From assembly GCA_963707665.1 (NCBI GenBank), contig CAVPQU010000002.1, positions 248,001 through 312,000 of the forward strand: 64,000 nucleotides of DNA. Direction: 5' to 3'. Below, piece by piece: positions 1 through 9,492 of the stretch. The notes under the pieces were generated by a model. It was given only the letters and a program-made list of their open reading frames with translations. It was not told the DNA's origin and made no database searches. The position numbers and the translations under genes were made by a program. The stretch is from DATJCV01 sp963707665 (GTDB lineage Bacteria > Pseudomonadota > Gammaproteobacteria > Burkholderiales > Burkholderiaceae_D). The first letter of the stretch is position 1, and every line of letters begins with the position of its first letter.

Positions 1-2
1 CC

Positions 3-1708
3 GTGGCGCAGGATGTGTCTTCGGTCGCGCCCTACAATATGTGCAAATCCGGCCTGACGGTTGGCAACAGCATTTCCGCGCAGCAGGGAAACACCAACAT
101 TTCGGCACGGGCAGTTGCGATTCCCGGAGCCCTTAGAGTGCTCGACCAGGTTCATCAGCTATATGGCAAAACCGCCTGGCGCGAGTTGTGGGGCGAGGCA
201 ATCGCCTTGGCTGAGAACGGCTTTCCGATGACGCAGTATATGTACTCAACCTTGTACGCCGATACTGCCCAGTACGACGACGATGGCAATCTCATGGCGG
301 CTGGAACCGGCGTGTCCGCATGGGTCAATAGCGCTGGCACGGTCAAGGGTGCTGCACGATGCAAATATCCCGATATCAACCGGCGTTACTGCGATCCCGG
401 CGACGGCACGAAGCAAAAGCCGCTGGCGGTCGGTAGCATCATCAAAAACGCAGAATTATCCGCCACCATGAAATTGGTGCGGGACGGCGGCGCTGCCGCG
501 TTTTACGATCCGAACGGCCCGATCGCCGAGACGATTGTGCAACGGGTAACCACCGGCAGCCTTCCCTGCACCTCGATTCTTCCGGGTTCCGGAACGAGCG
601 ACAACCCGAACATTGCCGCCACCATCGCTTCCATCCCGAGCCTGATGACGACAGCGGACTTGGGCTCCTACCAGGCGGTCGAGAGAACACCGCTGGTCGA
701 TACGCGCTTCGGCATGAAAATCCATACCCAGCCTGCACCGTCCTTTGGTGGCGCGGTGATTCTTTATTCGCTCGGCCTGCTGGAGCGCAAGAATATTGAC
801 GCGCAGGCTTTCAATTCGCCCGGCTTTGTTTACCTGGCCACCGAAGCCAGTCGTTTGGCAAATATCGATCGTCGGACAGTGGTCGGCGACCCGGCTTTTT
901 CGAACGTGAACGAGCGCGTCAAGGCGCTGCTTGGCACGGCCAATCTGGATGCTCGCGCGGCCTTGATTAACGGAACCGCGCTTGGCACTGTGCCAGTCGG
1001 GAATACGGGGCCGGCCTTTGCCGCAAGGGATCCGGCAGGATACGACGCCATGGCAAGTGCACCGAAGGGGCGTCAACGCCTTCGACAGTCATCGACTGTG
1101 CCGATGCAAGCGAGCGGCGGCAAGCATAACGAGGACTGGAATACCACCAGCAATCTCGCCATCATTGACGGCTATGGCAACGGGCTGTCGATGACCACGA
1201 CCATCAACACGCATTGGGGCGCGCATCTGGAAGCGGGCGGCATGATGATGAACAATGCGATGTCGAATTTTTCCGCGAGCGTCCCTGGCAACGACGTCAA
1301 TGGCTACGCCGCCAGCAAGCGTCCGCGCAGTTCCATTTCACCTTCTATCGCTCTTGACGGGGCAGGCAGGCTGCGCCTGGTTTGGGGCGCGGCCGGTGGC
1401 GGCCCGATCCCCGACTACATTGTGAAAACCTTCCTGGGAAATGTGGTGTACGACATGGAGATTCAGAGCGCGATCAACGCGCACAACTGGACCGGTCAAA
1501 ACGGTATCGCCGAACTGGAATTCGGCACGGCCCTGGGTGCCACGGTGCCGGCAATGAAGACGGGTATGGCTACACCTCAACCACCATACATTAGGTGGGC
1601 CTGACCAGCGGCCTGAGCGGAATAGCGGTCAAATACGACCAGGCAGGCAAGGCTACTTATTTGGGGGCAGCCGATATCCGGCGCAGCGGAGGGGCCAACG
1701 GCTATTGA
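3..1708 (+). CDS. gamma-glutamyltransferase family protein, 5' truncated, with 3' lesions
   Basis: Gamma-glutamyltranspeptidases cleave gamma-glutamyl compounds such as glutathione, usually in the periplasm. The reading frame is already open at the window edge, so the signal peptide and early N-terminus are missing. The small-subunit start is visible as NEDWNTTSNLAIID, containing the candidate nucleophile Thr, followed by NGLSMTTTIN, the SSISPSIALD stretch and GAAGGGPI, all typical of the family. Near the end the frame breaks: ATGGCTACACC at about 1569 reads correctly as Met-Gly-Tyr-Thr if one G is added. The restored frame meets an amber TAG at 1592-1594, beyond which coding similarity continues (VGLTSGLSGIAV, then YLGAADIRR) to a TGA at 1706-1708. 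The first in-frame stop as sequenced is at 1602-1604. It could be a decaying gene or carry two sequence errors. Confidence 0.8.
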
Positions 1709-2030
1709 GGCGGCGTGTTGCAGGCGCAGCGCAAACGGATGAATTCACGTGATGCCGGGCTGGATAAGCGGCCGCCAAAAATACAATATCCTTAAGAATG
1801 CATGCCCGAGTATGGTGGATCGGCGGCGCTGAAATCCTCCGTCTTTTCGTGTCGAGTTCCTTCTCCCGTAAAGAGGCGTAAAATAACGCACAGCAGTAAC
1901 CGCCAAGTTTAATAGACAACTTGCGAGGCGGTCGGCGACAGCAGTAGGGTCGCGGAAAATTCGCTAAAGCGTCGCAGGCTCAGCTTCAGTTTTTGGCCGC
2001 GACATGGTCACAAATGAATAGGAGCCTGGT
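1709..2030. other. intergenic region and metK leader
   Basis: This stretch of about 320 bases holds no credible gene. It contains the presumed metK promoter and 5' leader. A small GCGT/ACGC hairpin lies near 1876-1890. I looked for SAM-I, SAM-II and SAH riboswitch cores and did not recognise one. The metK ribosome-binding site AGGAG lies at 2019-2023, just before the ATG at 2031. Confidence 0.5.
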
Positions 2031-3194
<1,164 letters not shown>

Positions 3195-3208
3195 TTCAGG
3201 TAGCCCAA

Positions 3209-3244
3209 AAAAGCCAACATACGGGAGTATGTTGGCTTTTCTGT
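3209..3244 (+). terminator. rho-independent terminator of metK
   Basis: A perfect 13-bp stem (3209-3221 with 3228-3240) has a 6-base loop and the downstream arm ends in TTTT, 15 bases after the metK stop codon. The A-run on the upstream side means it could also act on the opposing strand. The loop and downstream arm contain the first GGAGTAT box of repeat copy R1, so the terminator and the dispersed repeat overlap. Confidence 0.85.
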
Positions 3245-3296
3245 TTATTGATATGCGGAAATCGCTAATGGTGTATAAAGGAGTATGTATTACTCC
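3224..3296 (+). repeat. dispersed GGAGTAT paired-box repeat, copy R1
   Basis: Two identical GGAGTATGT boxes start at 3224 and 3280, 56 bases apart in direct orientation. The second box is followed by its own complement, giving a short hairpin GGAGTA-TGTAT-TACTCC at 3280-3296. The first box sits in the metK terminator loop and the second overlaps the likely stop codon of the opposing small gene. It belongs to the family described in the findings. Confidence 0.7.
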
Positions 3297-3915
3297 GGTA
3301 TGCCGGCACGAGCAGGGGTGATCGCCTGCACGGACTGCGGCAAGACTCCTGGCGTTGCATCACCCAATCGAGCTGCGGCTCCTGTTCCCGTTCCTGCGCA
3401 GCTTTCGGCGACGCCGGCACCCGTGCGTCCAGCAGGTAAAAGCACCAATCGGCGCCTTCCACCGTCAGGCGCGGCAGCTTGCCCCGTGCGGCGTTCAGCG
3501 GTACGCGCCGTTCTCCGTGCTGCGCCAGCCACTTTCCCTGTTCCAGCAGCAGCCGCCAGCCGCCGTACAACGCGCCATGGGGCCGGCTGCCGTGCGCCAT
3601 CACCAGCCAGGGCTGTTGTTCGTCCGTCCGGGTCAGCTCCAGCCGGCTGAGCGGGCCGGCTGGCAGCAGACGCAGCTCGCCGCTGGCGCGTTGCGGGCCG
3701 AAGCGCTGCGGCAGATAAGATGGCCACGGCTGCACGCGCACGGTTTCCCCATCCGCGAACGGCAGCGTCAAGCGCTGGCCATCCAGTTGCGGCTGCACCG
3801 CGCGCGCGGTCAGCGGTTCGGCCTGGCGCAAGCCGTCGATCTGCAGCGCGGCGGCACTGGCCGCGCCGATCCAGGCCGCCAGTGCAGTGGCCAGCAGCGC
3901 GCGGCGCCGGATCAT
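3290..3915 (-). CDS. secreted protein of unknown function coupled to the metalloprotease gene
   Basis: The protein is not recognised. It starts MIRRRALLATALAAWIG, a clear Sec signal peptide ending near AASAAA, so it is probably periplasmic. The rest is a soluble domain of about 190 residues with no motif I can name (an example stretch is LTVEGADWCFYLLDARVP). Its ATG lies within an ATGA that would be the stop of the upstream metalloprotease once that gene's frameshift is repaired, suggesting translational coupling. Near 3350 a further one-base shift seems present: the frame ending VLPQSVQAITPARAGIPE with TAA at 3290-3292 looks more protein-like than the uncorrected tail, which runs to 3265 through the repeat. 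Its C-terminus is therefore uncertain. Confidence 0.55.
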
Positions 3916-5875
3916 CGCGGCGCTCCCTTTGGCGCCGGCTTTTTTCAAGCGCAATGTGCTGATACAAGAGCGTCGGCGCCGACTCGACGATGACGTCGCG
4001 CGGCTGCAGGTGCATCGGATTGACCGACACCGACGCGGTGCGGCGGTGGCTGCCGATGCCGTTGTTGCTGCCGTCGAAATGGCGGGCGAAGGGCAGCACC
4101 AGATTGTCCCAGTCATTGAAGTCGCGCAGGATTCGCGGGCCGCTTGGCGGGCTATCTATGTTGTAGTGGTCCGGGTTCAGGGATCTCTGATAAGACAAGG
4201 CCGTATCCAGCAGGCCGTTGTGGTTCCAGTCGGCGTAGCCGCCGTCGATGCTGCCGCGGCCGACGTTGAGCGCTTCATCGATGTTGGCTTCATCCAGAGG
4301 CGCTCCTTTGCCATTCGAATAGTCGATCTTGAAAGCGGCGGTGCAGGGTGAATTGGTGATGGTCGTCAGGCCCAGCGGATTGCCGTCGGTCAAATCGCAC
4401 AGCGTGAATTTTGGAGTGGTCTTCGATTGGGTTTGAAGCAGATAGCGATCGGCCGCCGTGCCATCGGTCAGCGAGGCGCCGATGCCGGTCATCTGGTGCA
4501 GATAATTCATGATGCTGATGTAGTTCGGCTTGAAGTTGATGCCATACTCATCGCCGCCATGCCCCAAGCCGAGGTTGTGCCCGAATTCGTGCATCAGGGT
4601 CGAGGCTTGCGTGTTGATCAAGAGCTGCTCTTGGGTCGGTGTGTCGGCAGGAAAATTAGTGGTGCCGCCGGCAGCGCTCATATTGCCCAGGGTGACGATG
4701 AAATCGTTGCCGTTGATTTCGGCGATGCCGGACGAGTCGGCCGTGCCCTCTTCTTTTTGCGAATTGCCGAATACCGCGTAGTGGAAGGCCAGCCGGCGCC
4801 GCACATCGAAGCCGGCGCTCTTGTAGTCAAAAATCGTCGCGCAGTTGGTTGGCCTGTAATGATATTCAAGCGACGGCACACTGAGGCAGGGATGAAACGG
4901 GACTTCCTTGCCGCCGCCGAGGTTGAAATCGGCCGGGCTGAAGGTGGGTGAATACAGGTTGCCGACGTCGATGTGCAGCGCATAAGGCTTGCCGGAGGTC
5001 GGACTGTTGGCGAAGGCGTCCACCACTTTTTGCAGTGCTTTCCTGCGCGGTTTCAGCATCGGCTCGCTCCGGCCCTCCGGCTCCTTCATGTAGTCGATCT
5101 GCATGAAGATGTCGCGCTGGCCGGGGCGGGCGCCCATCGCGTACAGGTCGAGGCCGCCATAGGTGCCGCCGGCGAACTTGGCGCTGTCCGGAATGCCGTC
5201 GCCGTCGGAATCGATCACGCCGGCCGCGATGTCGTTGATGCCGGCCGGTGTGGCGAAGTTGACCAAGACCCAATCGGCCGCGCTGCGCCGATTGGCAGCC
5301 ATCACTCCGCCTTTCATCGGTCGCACGATCGACTTACCGTATTCGAGGGCGCCCGAGGGCAGCGCCGCGACATTGCTGCCATTCCATTTGCTCGTGGTCA
5401 GCGGCGCCACCGCACTGTTGCCGAAGCGGACGAAATCGGCGGTGACGCCGTCTTTGATCAACTCGACGAAACCATTGGCGTTCCAGTACGGGCTGATGTA
5501 ATTGTCATGAACATACACGATTTGCGCATTGTTTTTCGCCCAACTGGTGACCAGCACCTCGCCCGCCACCACCACCAGTCCGCGTGCCGGCACCGCCACG
5601 CTGGGCAATGTGAAGGTCTTGGGAAGCGTTGGGTCCGCCCCGGTCGAGCCAGTGCGCAATTGATAACCGGCCAGATCAATGGCGGTGTCGGACGGGTTGT
5701 AAATTTCGAGCCAGGCCGAGTCGTCGGGCGAAAAATTGCTGGCAACTTCAGAGATGATCAGTTTTGGCGTCTCGCTAGCGCCGTTGCCTCCTCCTCCGCA
5801 GGCCGCAAGCGTGGTGACGAGCAGTAGGCTAGCCATGCTGTGCAAGGCGGACAGGTATGCAGGCGAATTTTTCAA
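3912..5875 (-). CDS. secreted zinc metalloprotease lipoprotein with lamin-tail domain, frameshifted near its end
   Basis: This is a predicted extracytoplasmic metalloprotease. The best start is TTG at 5875 (GAGGG upstream), giving a lipoprotein signal with lipobox LAAC followed by GGGG. Residues about 30-160 resemble a lamin-tail domain (SAWLEIYNPSDTAIDLAGYQ). Then comes DSDGDGIPD, a calcium-loop-like motif. The catalytic motif HEFGHNLGLGHGG is a metzincin HExxHxxGxxH signature, and SIMNYLHQMTG supplies a probable Met-turn. The expected end (LEKKPAPKGAPR and a TGA overlapping the next ATG) requires one more A in the six-base A-run at 3940-3945; as sequenced the frame runs on out of phase to 3290 with an Ala/Arg-rich artefact tail. 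Expected length is about 654 residues. Substrate unknown. Confidence 0.8.
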
Positions 5876-6003
5876 GCGACCCTCTCTGTTGCGCAATTTG
5901 AAAGCGTCAGAGTCTACGGAGAAGCTTGTTTTCCCTCAAGAAATATTTGTTATCGATGCTCGCCGAGCGTGTGCGATTTGTGCGGCATGCGCTAAAATAC
6001 TGC

Positions 6004-6074
6004 CTCCAAGGAGCGTTGCAGCACGGTTTTACCGGATCGTGTCAGGCTTGGAATTTCACCGCAACGGCGCTCAC
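6004..6074 (+). promoter_or_regulatory. S-adenosylhomocysteine riboswitch upstream of ahcY
   Basis: The sequence CCAAGGAGCGTTGCA at about 6006-6020, CAGGCTTGG at 6043-6051 and CGCAACGGCGCTCA at 6060-6073 reproduce the SAH riboswitch core: CCAAG pairs with CTTGG and GAGCG...TTGC pairs with GCAACGGCGCTC. This class is known from beta- and gammaproteobacteria, binds SAH and switches on ahcY expression. It lies 32 bases before the ahcY start, close enough to control access to the ribosome-binding site. A possible -10 TAAAAT lies at 5994-5999. Confidence 0.9.
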
Positions 6075-6105
6075 GTCACTTTTTTCTCATTGAAAGGAGC
6101 GCGTG

Positions 6106-7545
6106 ATGAGCGCCGCTATCGCAACCCCGTCGAAATCCGCTGTATCCCCCACTTCCTCCGACTTTCTGATCGCCGATCTGAATCTGGCCGATTGGGGCCG
6201 CAAGGAAATCCGCATCGCCGAAACCGAAATGCCGGGCCTGATGGCGATTCGCGACGAATTCGCCGCGCAGCAGCCGTTGAAGGGCGCGCGCATCGCCGGT
6301 TCGCTGCACATGACGATCCAGACCGCCGTGCTGATCCAGACGCTGGAGGCATTGGGTGCCCAAGTGCGCTGGGCTTCGTGCAATATCTATTCAACCCAGG
6401 ACCATGCCGCTGCGGCAATTGCCGCCGACGGCACACCGGTGTTTGCCGTCAAGGGCGAAACGCTGGACGAATACTGGGATTACACGCATCGGATCTTCGA
6501 CTGGCCAGGTGAGCAACAGGCCAACATGATTCTGGACGATGGCGGCGACGCCACGCTGTTGCTGCATCTGGGTACGCGCGCCGAGCAGGACGCCAGCGTG
6601 CTGGATCATCCCGATTCGGAAGAATCGACCTGCCTGTTCAATGCGATCAAGAAGAAATTGGCGGAATCCCCGAACTGGTATTCGACCCGGCTGGCGCAAG
6701 TCAAGGGCGTGACCGAGGAAACCACCACCGGCGTGCACCGGCTGTACCAGATGCACAAGGAAGGCAAGCTGGCGTTCCCGGCCATCAACGTCAACGATTC
6801 CGTCACCAAATCCAAGTTCGACAACCTGTACGGCTGCCGCGAATCGCTGGTGGACGGCATCAAGCGCGCCACCGACGTCATGATCGCCGGCAAGGTGGCG
6901 GTGGTGGCCGGCTACGGCGACGTCGGCAAGGGTTCGGCGCAAGCGCTGCGCGCGCTGTCGGCACAGGTCTGGGTCACCGAGATCGATCCGATCTGCGCCT
7001 TGCAGGCGGCGATGGAAGGCTACCGCGTGGTGACCATGGATTATGCGGTGGCGCACGGCGATATCTTCGTCACCTGCACCGGCAACTATCATGTGATCAC
7101 GCACGAACACATGAAGCAAATGAAGGATCAGGCAATCGTCTGCAACATCGGCCACTTCGATAATGAAATCGAAGTCGCCGCGTTGAAACAGTACACCTGG
7201 GAAAACATCAAGCCGCAGGTCGATCACGTGATCTTCCCGGACGGCAAGCGCATCATCCTGCTGGCCGAAGGCCGCCTGGTGAACCTGGGTTGCGGCACCG
7301 GCCATCCGTCGTACGTGATGAGCTCGTCCTTTGCCAACCAGACGATTGCCCAGATCGAGCTGTTTACCAATACCGCAGCCTATCCGCTCGGAGTCTACAC
7401 ACTGCCCAAGCACCTGGATGAAAAGGTCGCGCGCCTGCAGTTGAAGAAGCTGAACGCACAACTGACCGAACTGACCGCCGAGCAGGCCGCGTACATCAGC
7501 GTGCCGCAGGAAGGACCATACAAGGCTGAACACTACCGCTATTGA
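6106..7545 (+). CDS. ahcY: adenosylhomocysteinase (S-adenosylhomocysteine hydrolase)
   Basis: The NAD-dependent cytosolic enzyme splits SAH into homocysteine and adenosine, removing the inhibitory product of SAM-dependent methylation. Visible signatures are SLHMTIQTAVLI and NIYSTQDHAAAAI in the N-terminal substrate domain, KSKFDNLYGCRESLVDGI, and the NAD-binding glycine motif VAGYGDVGKGSAQALR; the end YKAEHYRY is the usual C-terminus. The ATG at 6106 is chosen over a GTG one codon earlier because AAGGAG at 6094-6099 is well spaced. The product has 479 residues. It is preceded by the SAH riboswitch and followed by a small membrane protein and metF, a recurrent order in Burkholderiales. Confidence 0.97.
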   Translation: MSAAIATPSKSAVSPTSSDFLIADLNLADWGRKEIRIAETEMPGLMAIRDEFAAQQPLKGARIAGSLHMTIQTAVLIQTLEALGAQVRWASCNIYSTQDHAAAAIAADGTPVFAVKGETLDEYWDYTHRIFDWPGEQQANMILDDGGDATLLLHLGTRAEQDASVLDHPDSEESTCLFNAIKKKLAESPNWYSTRLAQVKGVTEETTTGVHRLYQMHKEGKLAFPAINVNDSVTKSKFDNLYGCRESLVDGIKRATDVMIAGKVAVVAGYGDVGKGSAQALRALSAQVWVTEIDPICALQAAMEGYRVVTMDYAVAHGDIFVTCTGNYHVITHEHMKQMKDQAIVCNIGHFDNEIEVAALKQYTWENIKPQVDHVIFPDGKRIILLAEGRLVNLGCGTGHPSYVMSSSFANQTIAQIELFTNTAAYPLGVYTLPKHLDEKVARLQLKKLNAQLTELTAEQAAYISVPQEGPYKAEHYRY

Positions 7546-7634
7546 TGGCAGGGGCGCCGTTGCCAAGCGGGGCTAATGCTTTTACTCTAGCCAGGCCCGT
7601 GCCGCGATGGCGCTTACTCACCACAAGGAAAAAC

Positions 7635-7982
7635 ATGCCTTTGATCATCGTCTGGATCGTGAATGCGCTGGCACTGCTGGCGGTACCCTACCTGATGCAC
7701 TCGGTGCAGGTCGACAGCCTGTGGACGGCGCTGGTGGCGGCGCTGGTGCTGGGGCTGGTGAATACGCTGGTGCGCCCGGTGCTGCTGCTGCTGACGCTGC
7801 CGGTCACGGTGCTGACGCTCGGCTTGTTCATCTTCATTATCAACGGCCTGATGTTCTGGGTGGTGGCGCAACTGGTGGGCGGCTTCCACGTCGCCGGCTT
7901 CTGGTCGGCGGTGGGCGGCGCACTGCTGTACAGCATTATCTCGTGGGCTCTGTCCACGGTGCTAATGAAAATAAAATCATGA
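7635..7982 (+). CDS. phage holin family (DUF360-type) small membrane protein
   Basis: This 115-residue integral membrane protein has four hydrophobic segments (roughly residues 3-20, 28-50, 54-76 and 90-112) and belongs to the four-helix superfamily IV holin-like group. Despite the family name nothing phage-like surrounds it; it is a regular neighbour between ahcY and metF in related bacteria. AAGGA at 7625-7629 supports the ATG at 7635; the same frame is open to 7542 but lacks a supported earlier start. It ends 7 bases before metF, so the two are probably co-transcribed. Function unknown. Confidence 0.85.
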   Translation: MPLIIVWIVNALALLAVPYLMHSVQVDSLWTALVAALVLGLVNTLVRPVLLLLTLPVTVLTLGLFIFIINGLMFWVVAQLVGGFHVAGFWSAVGGALLYSIISWALSTVLMKIKS

Positions 7983-7989
7983 GAATCAA

Positions 7990-8841
7990 ATGACTGCGGC
8001 CGATTTCAGCATTGAATTTTTCCCCCCGAAGACTGCCGAGGGCGCGGAAAAGCTGCGGGTAGTGCGCGCCCGCCTGGCACAATTGGATCCAAAATATTTT
8101 TCGGTGACCTTCGGCGCCGGCGGCTCGACCCAACAGGGCACGCTCGATACCGTGCTCGAGATCCGGCGCGAAGGGCATGAGGCCGCGCCACACCTGTCCT
8201 GTCTTGGCAGTTCGCGCGACGCGTTGCGGACGATTCTGGAGCAATACCGGCAAGCCGGTATCCGCCGGCTGGTGGCCTTGCGTGGCGATTTGCCAAGCGG
8301 TTTTGGCGCGCTCGATTTTTCATCCGGCGCATTCCGTTATGCGAATGAGCTGGTCGAGTTCATCCGCAGCGAAACCGGGGACTGGTTCCAGATCCAGGTG
8401 GGCGCCTATCCGGAAACCCATCCGCAGGCGAAATCGCCGCAGGAAGACCTGCGGCATTTCGTGCGCAAGATGCAGGCCGGGGCCGACGCCGCGATCACCC
8501 AGTATTTCTATAACGCCGATGCCTATTTCCGCTTTGTCGACGAGGCGCAAAAGGCTGGTGTTGCGGCGCCGATTGTGGCCGGAGTGATGCCGATCACGAA
8601 CTGTTCGCAACTGTTGCGCTTTTCCGAAATGTGCGGCGCCGAGATTCCGCGCTGGATCCGCTTGAAGCTGATGAGCTTCGGCGATGATGCGGCATCAATC
8701 CGCGCATTCGGGCTGGACGTGACCACCGCGCTGTGCGAGCGCCTGCTGGCCGGCGGCGCACCCGGACTGCATTTCTATACGCTGAATCAGGCGGTGCCGA
8801 CCGAAGCGATCGTGCAGCGGCTGCAGTCGCGTCCGGCATAA
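7990..8841 (+). CDS. metF: methylenetetrahydrofolate reductase
   Basis: The FAD enzyme reduces 5,10-methylene-THF to 5-methyl-THF, the methyl donor for methionine synthesis. The protein has 283 residues, the normal bacterial size. Family signatures include SIEFFPPKT at the N-terminus (the Glu is catalytic in this family), FSVTFGAGGSTQQGT, LRGDLPSGF and YPETHPQ, with AAITQYFYNADAYFRFVD in the barrel and GVMPITNCSQLLRFSEM. Its position after ahcY completes the methyl cycle in one transcription unit, possibly all under the SAH riboswitch. Confidence 0.97.
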   Translation: MTAADFSIEFFPPKTAEGAEKLRVVRARLAQLDPKYFSVTFGAGGSTQQGTLDTVLEIRREGHEAAPHLSCLGSSRDALRTILEQYRQAGIRRLVALRGDLPSGFGALDFSSGAFRYANELVEFIRSETGDWFQIQVGAYPETHPQAKSPQEDLRHFVRKMQAGADAAITQYFYNADAYFRFVDEAQKAGVAAPIVAGVMPITNCSQLLRFSEMCGAEIPRWIRLKLMSFGDDAASIRAFGLDVTTALCERLLAGGAPGLHFYTLNQAVPTEAIVQRLQSRPA

Positions 8842-8848
8842 TTTTTCT

Positions 8849-9444
8849 CTAGCCGCAGGCATCCTCGGTCAGGATGCAGTCGAGCGCGATGTCGTGCGGC
8901 GCTGCCTCGAATTCCGCCTGCAGACAACCGTAAGCGATACCGATCGTCGCCGGACGCGGCGCGGGCGCCAGCGTACGGTCGTAGAACCCGCCGCCGTAGC
9001 CGAGCCGCATGCGTGCTGAATTGAAACCGAGGCATGGCACCAGTAGCGTCGGCGGCTCGGCCCAGGTCAGCTCGCGCGGAATCGGCACGCCAAAGGTACC
9101 AAGTGCCAGCGGTGCGCCCGGTATCCAGTGCGCAAACCGGAGCGGCGCCGCGCGCGCCACGACTACCGGCAATGCCAGTTGTACGCCGCGCGTCGCCAGC
9201 GTTGCATAGGCCGGACGTAGGTCGGGTTCGCCACGCATCGGCCAATACACTCCCAGCAAGCTTCCCGGCGTAGCGCTGTGCAGCGCTGCAGCAGGCGCTG
9301 CCGGATGGACTCGTCCCAGCGTTCTTTCACGTCCAATTCGAGCGCGGCGCGGCGCGCCAGCAATTGCTGGCGCAGCACGTCGCGCGCGCTTGGTGCAGCA
9401 GGCGCAGATGTGACGCGGGACGCGGCTTTATCGGGCGTCGTCAC
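8849..9444 (-). CDS. 5-formyltetrahydrofolate cyclo-ligase, frameshifted
   Basis: ATP-dependent enzyme that converts 5-formyl-THF to 5,10-methenyl-THF. The N-terminal part (RDVLRQQLLARRAALELD) and the C-terminal part (LGVYWPMRGEPDLRP, then LVPCLGFNSARMRLGYGGGFYDR, the ATP/substrate signature) are in different frames. The switch falls at about 9260-9270, within CGCCGGGAAGCTTG. Joined, the protein has about 197 residues, normal for the family. It is convergent with metF, whose stop is 7 bases away; a folate-metabolism neighbour makes sense. A sequence error is the simplest explanation for the break. Confidence 0.85.
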
Positions 9445-9492
9445 GTGCTATCCTTGAACCGGTTCGGATTCGTTAAACAAGTTGGGAAAGTC

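Noticed and set aside
1796..1830. GAGTATGG near 1810 as another copy of the GGAGTAT repeat
   Set aside because: Only six bases match, there is no second box at 50-60 bases and no A-tract after it.
3290..3911. C-terminal extension of the metalloprotease frame
   Set aside because: After the A-run the translation becomes Ala/Arg/Gly-rich and overlaps a signal-peptide-bearing gene in another frame, so it is an out-of-phase artefact unless slippage is proven.
7635..7982. Phage holin family name taken as sign of a prophage
   Set aside because: No phage structural, integrase or lysis genes are near, and this gene is a regular ahcY-metF neighbour.
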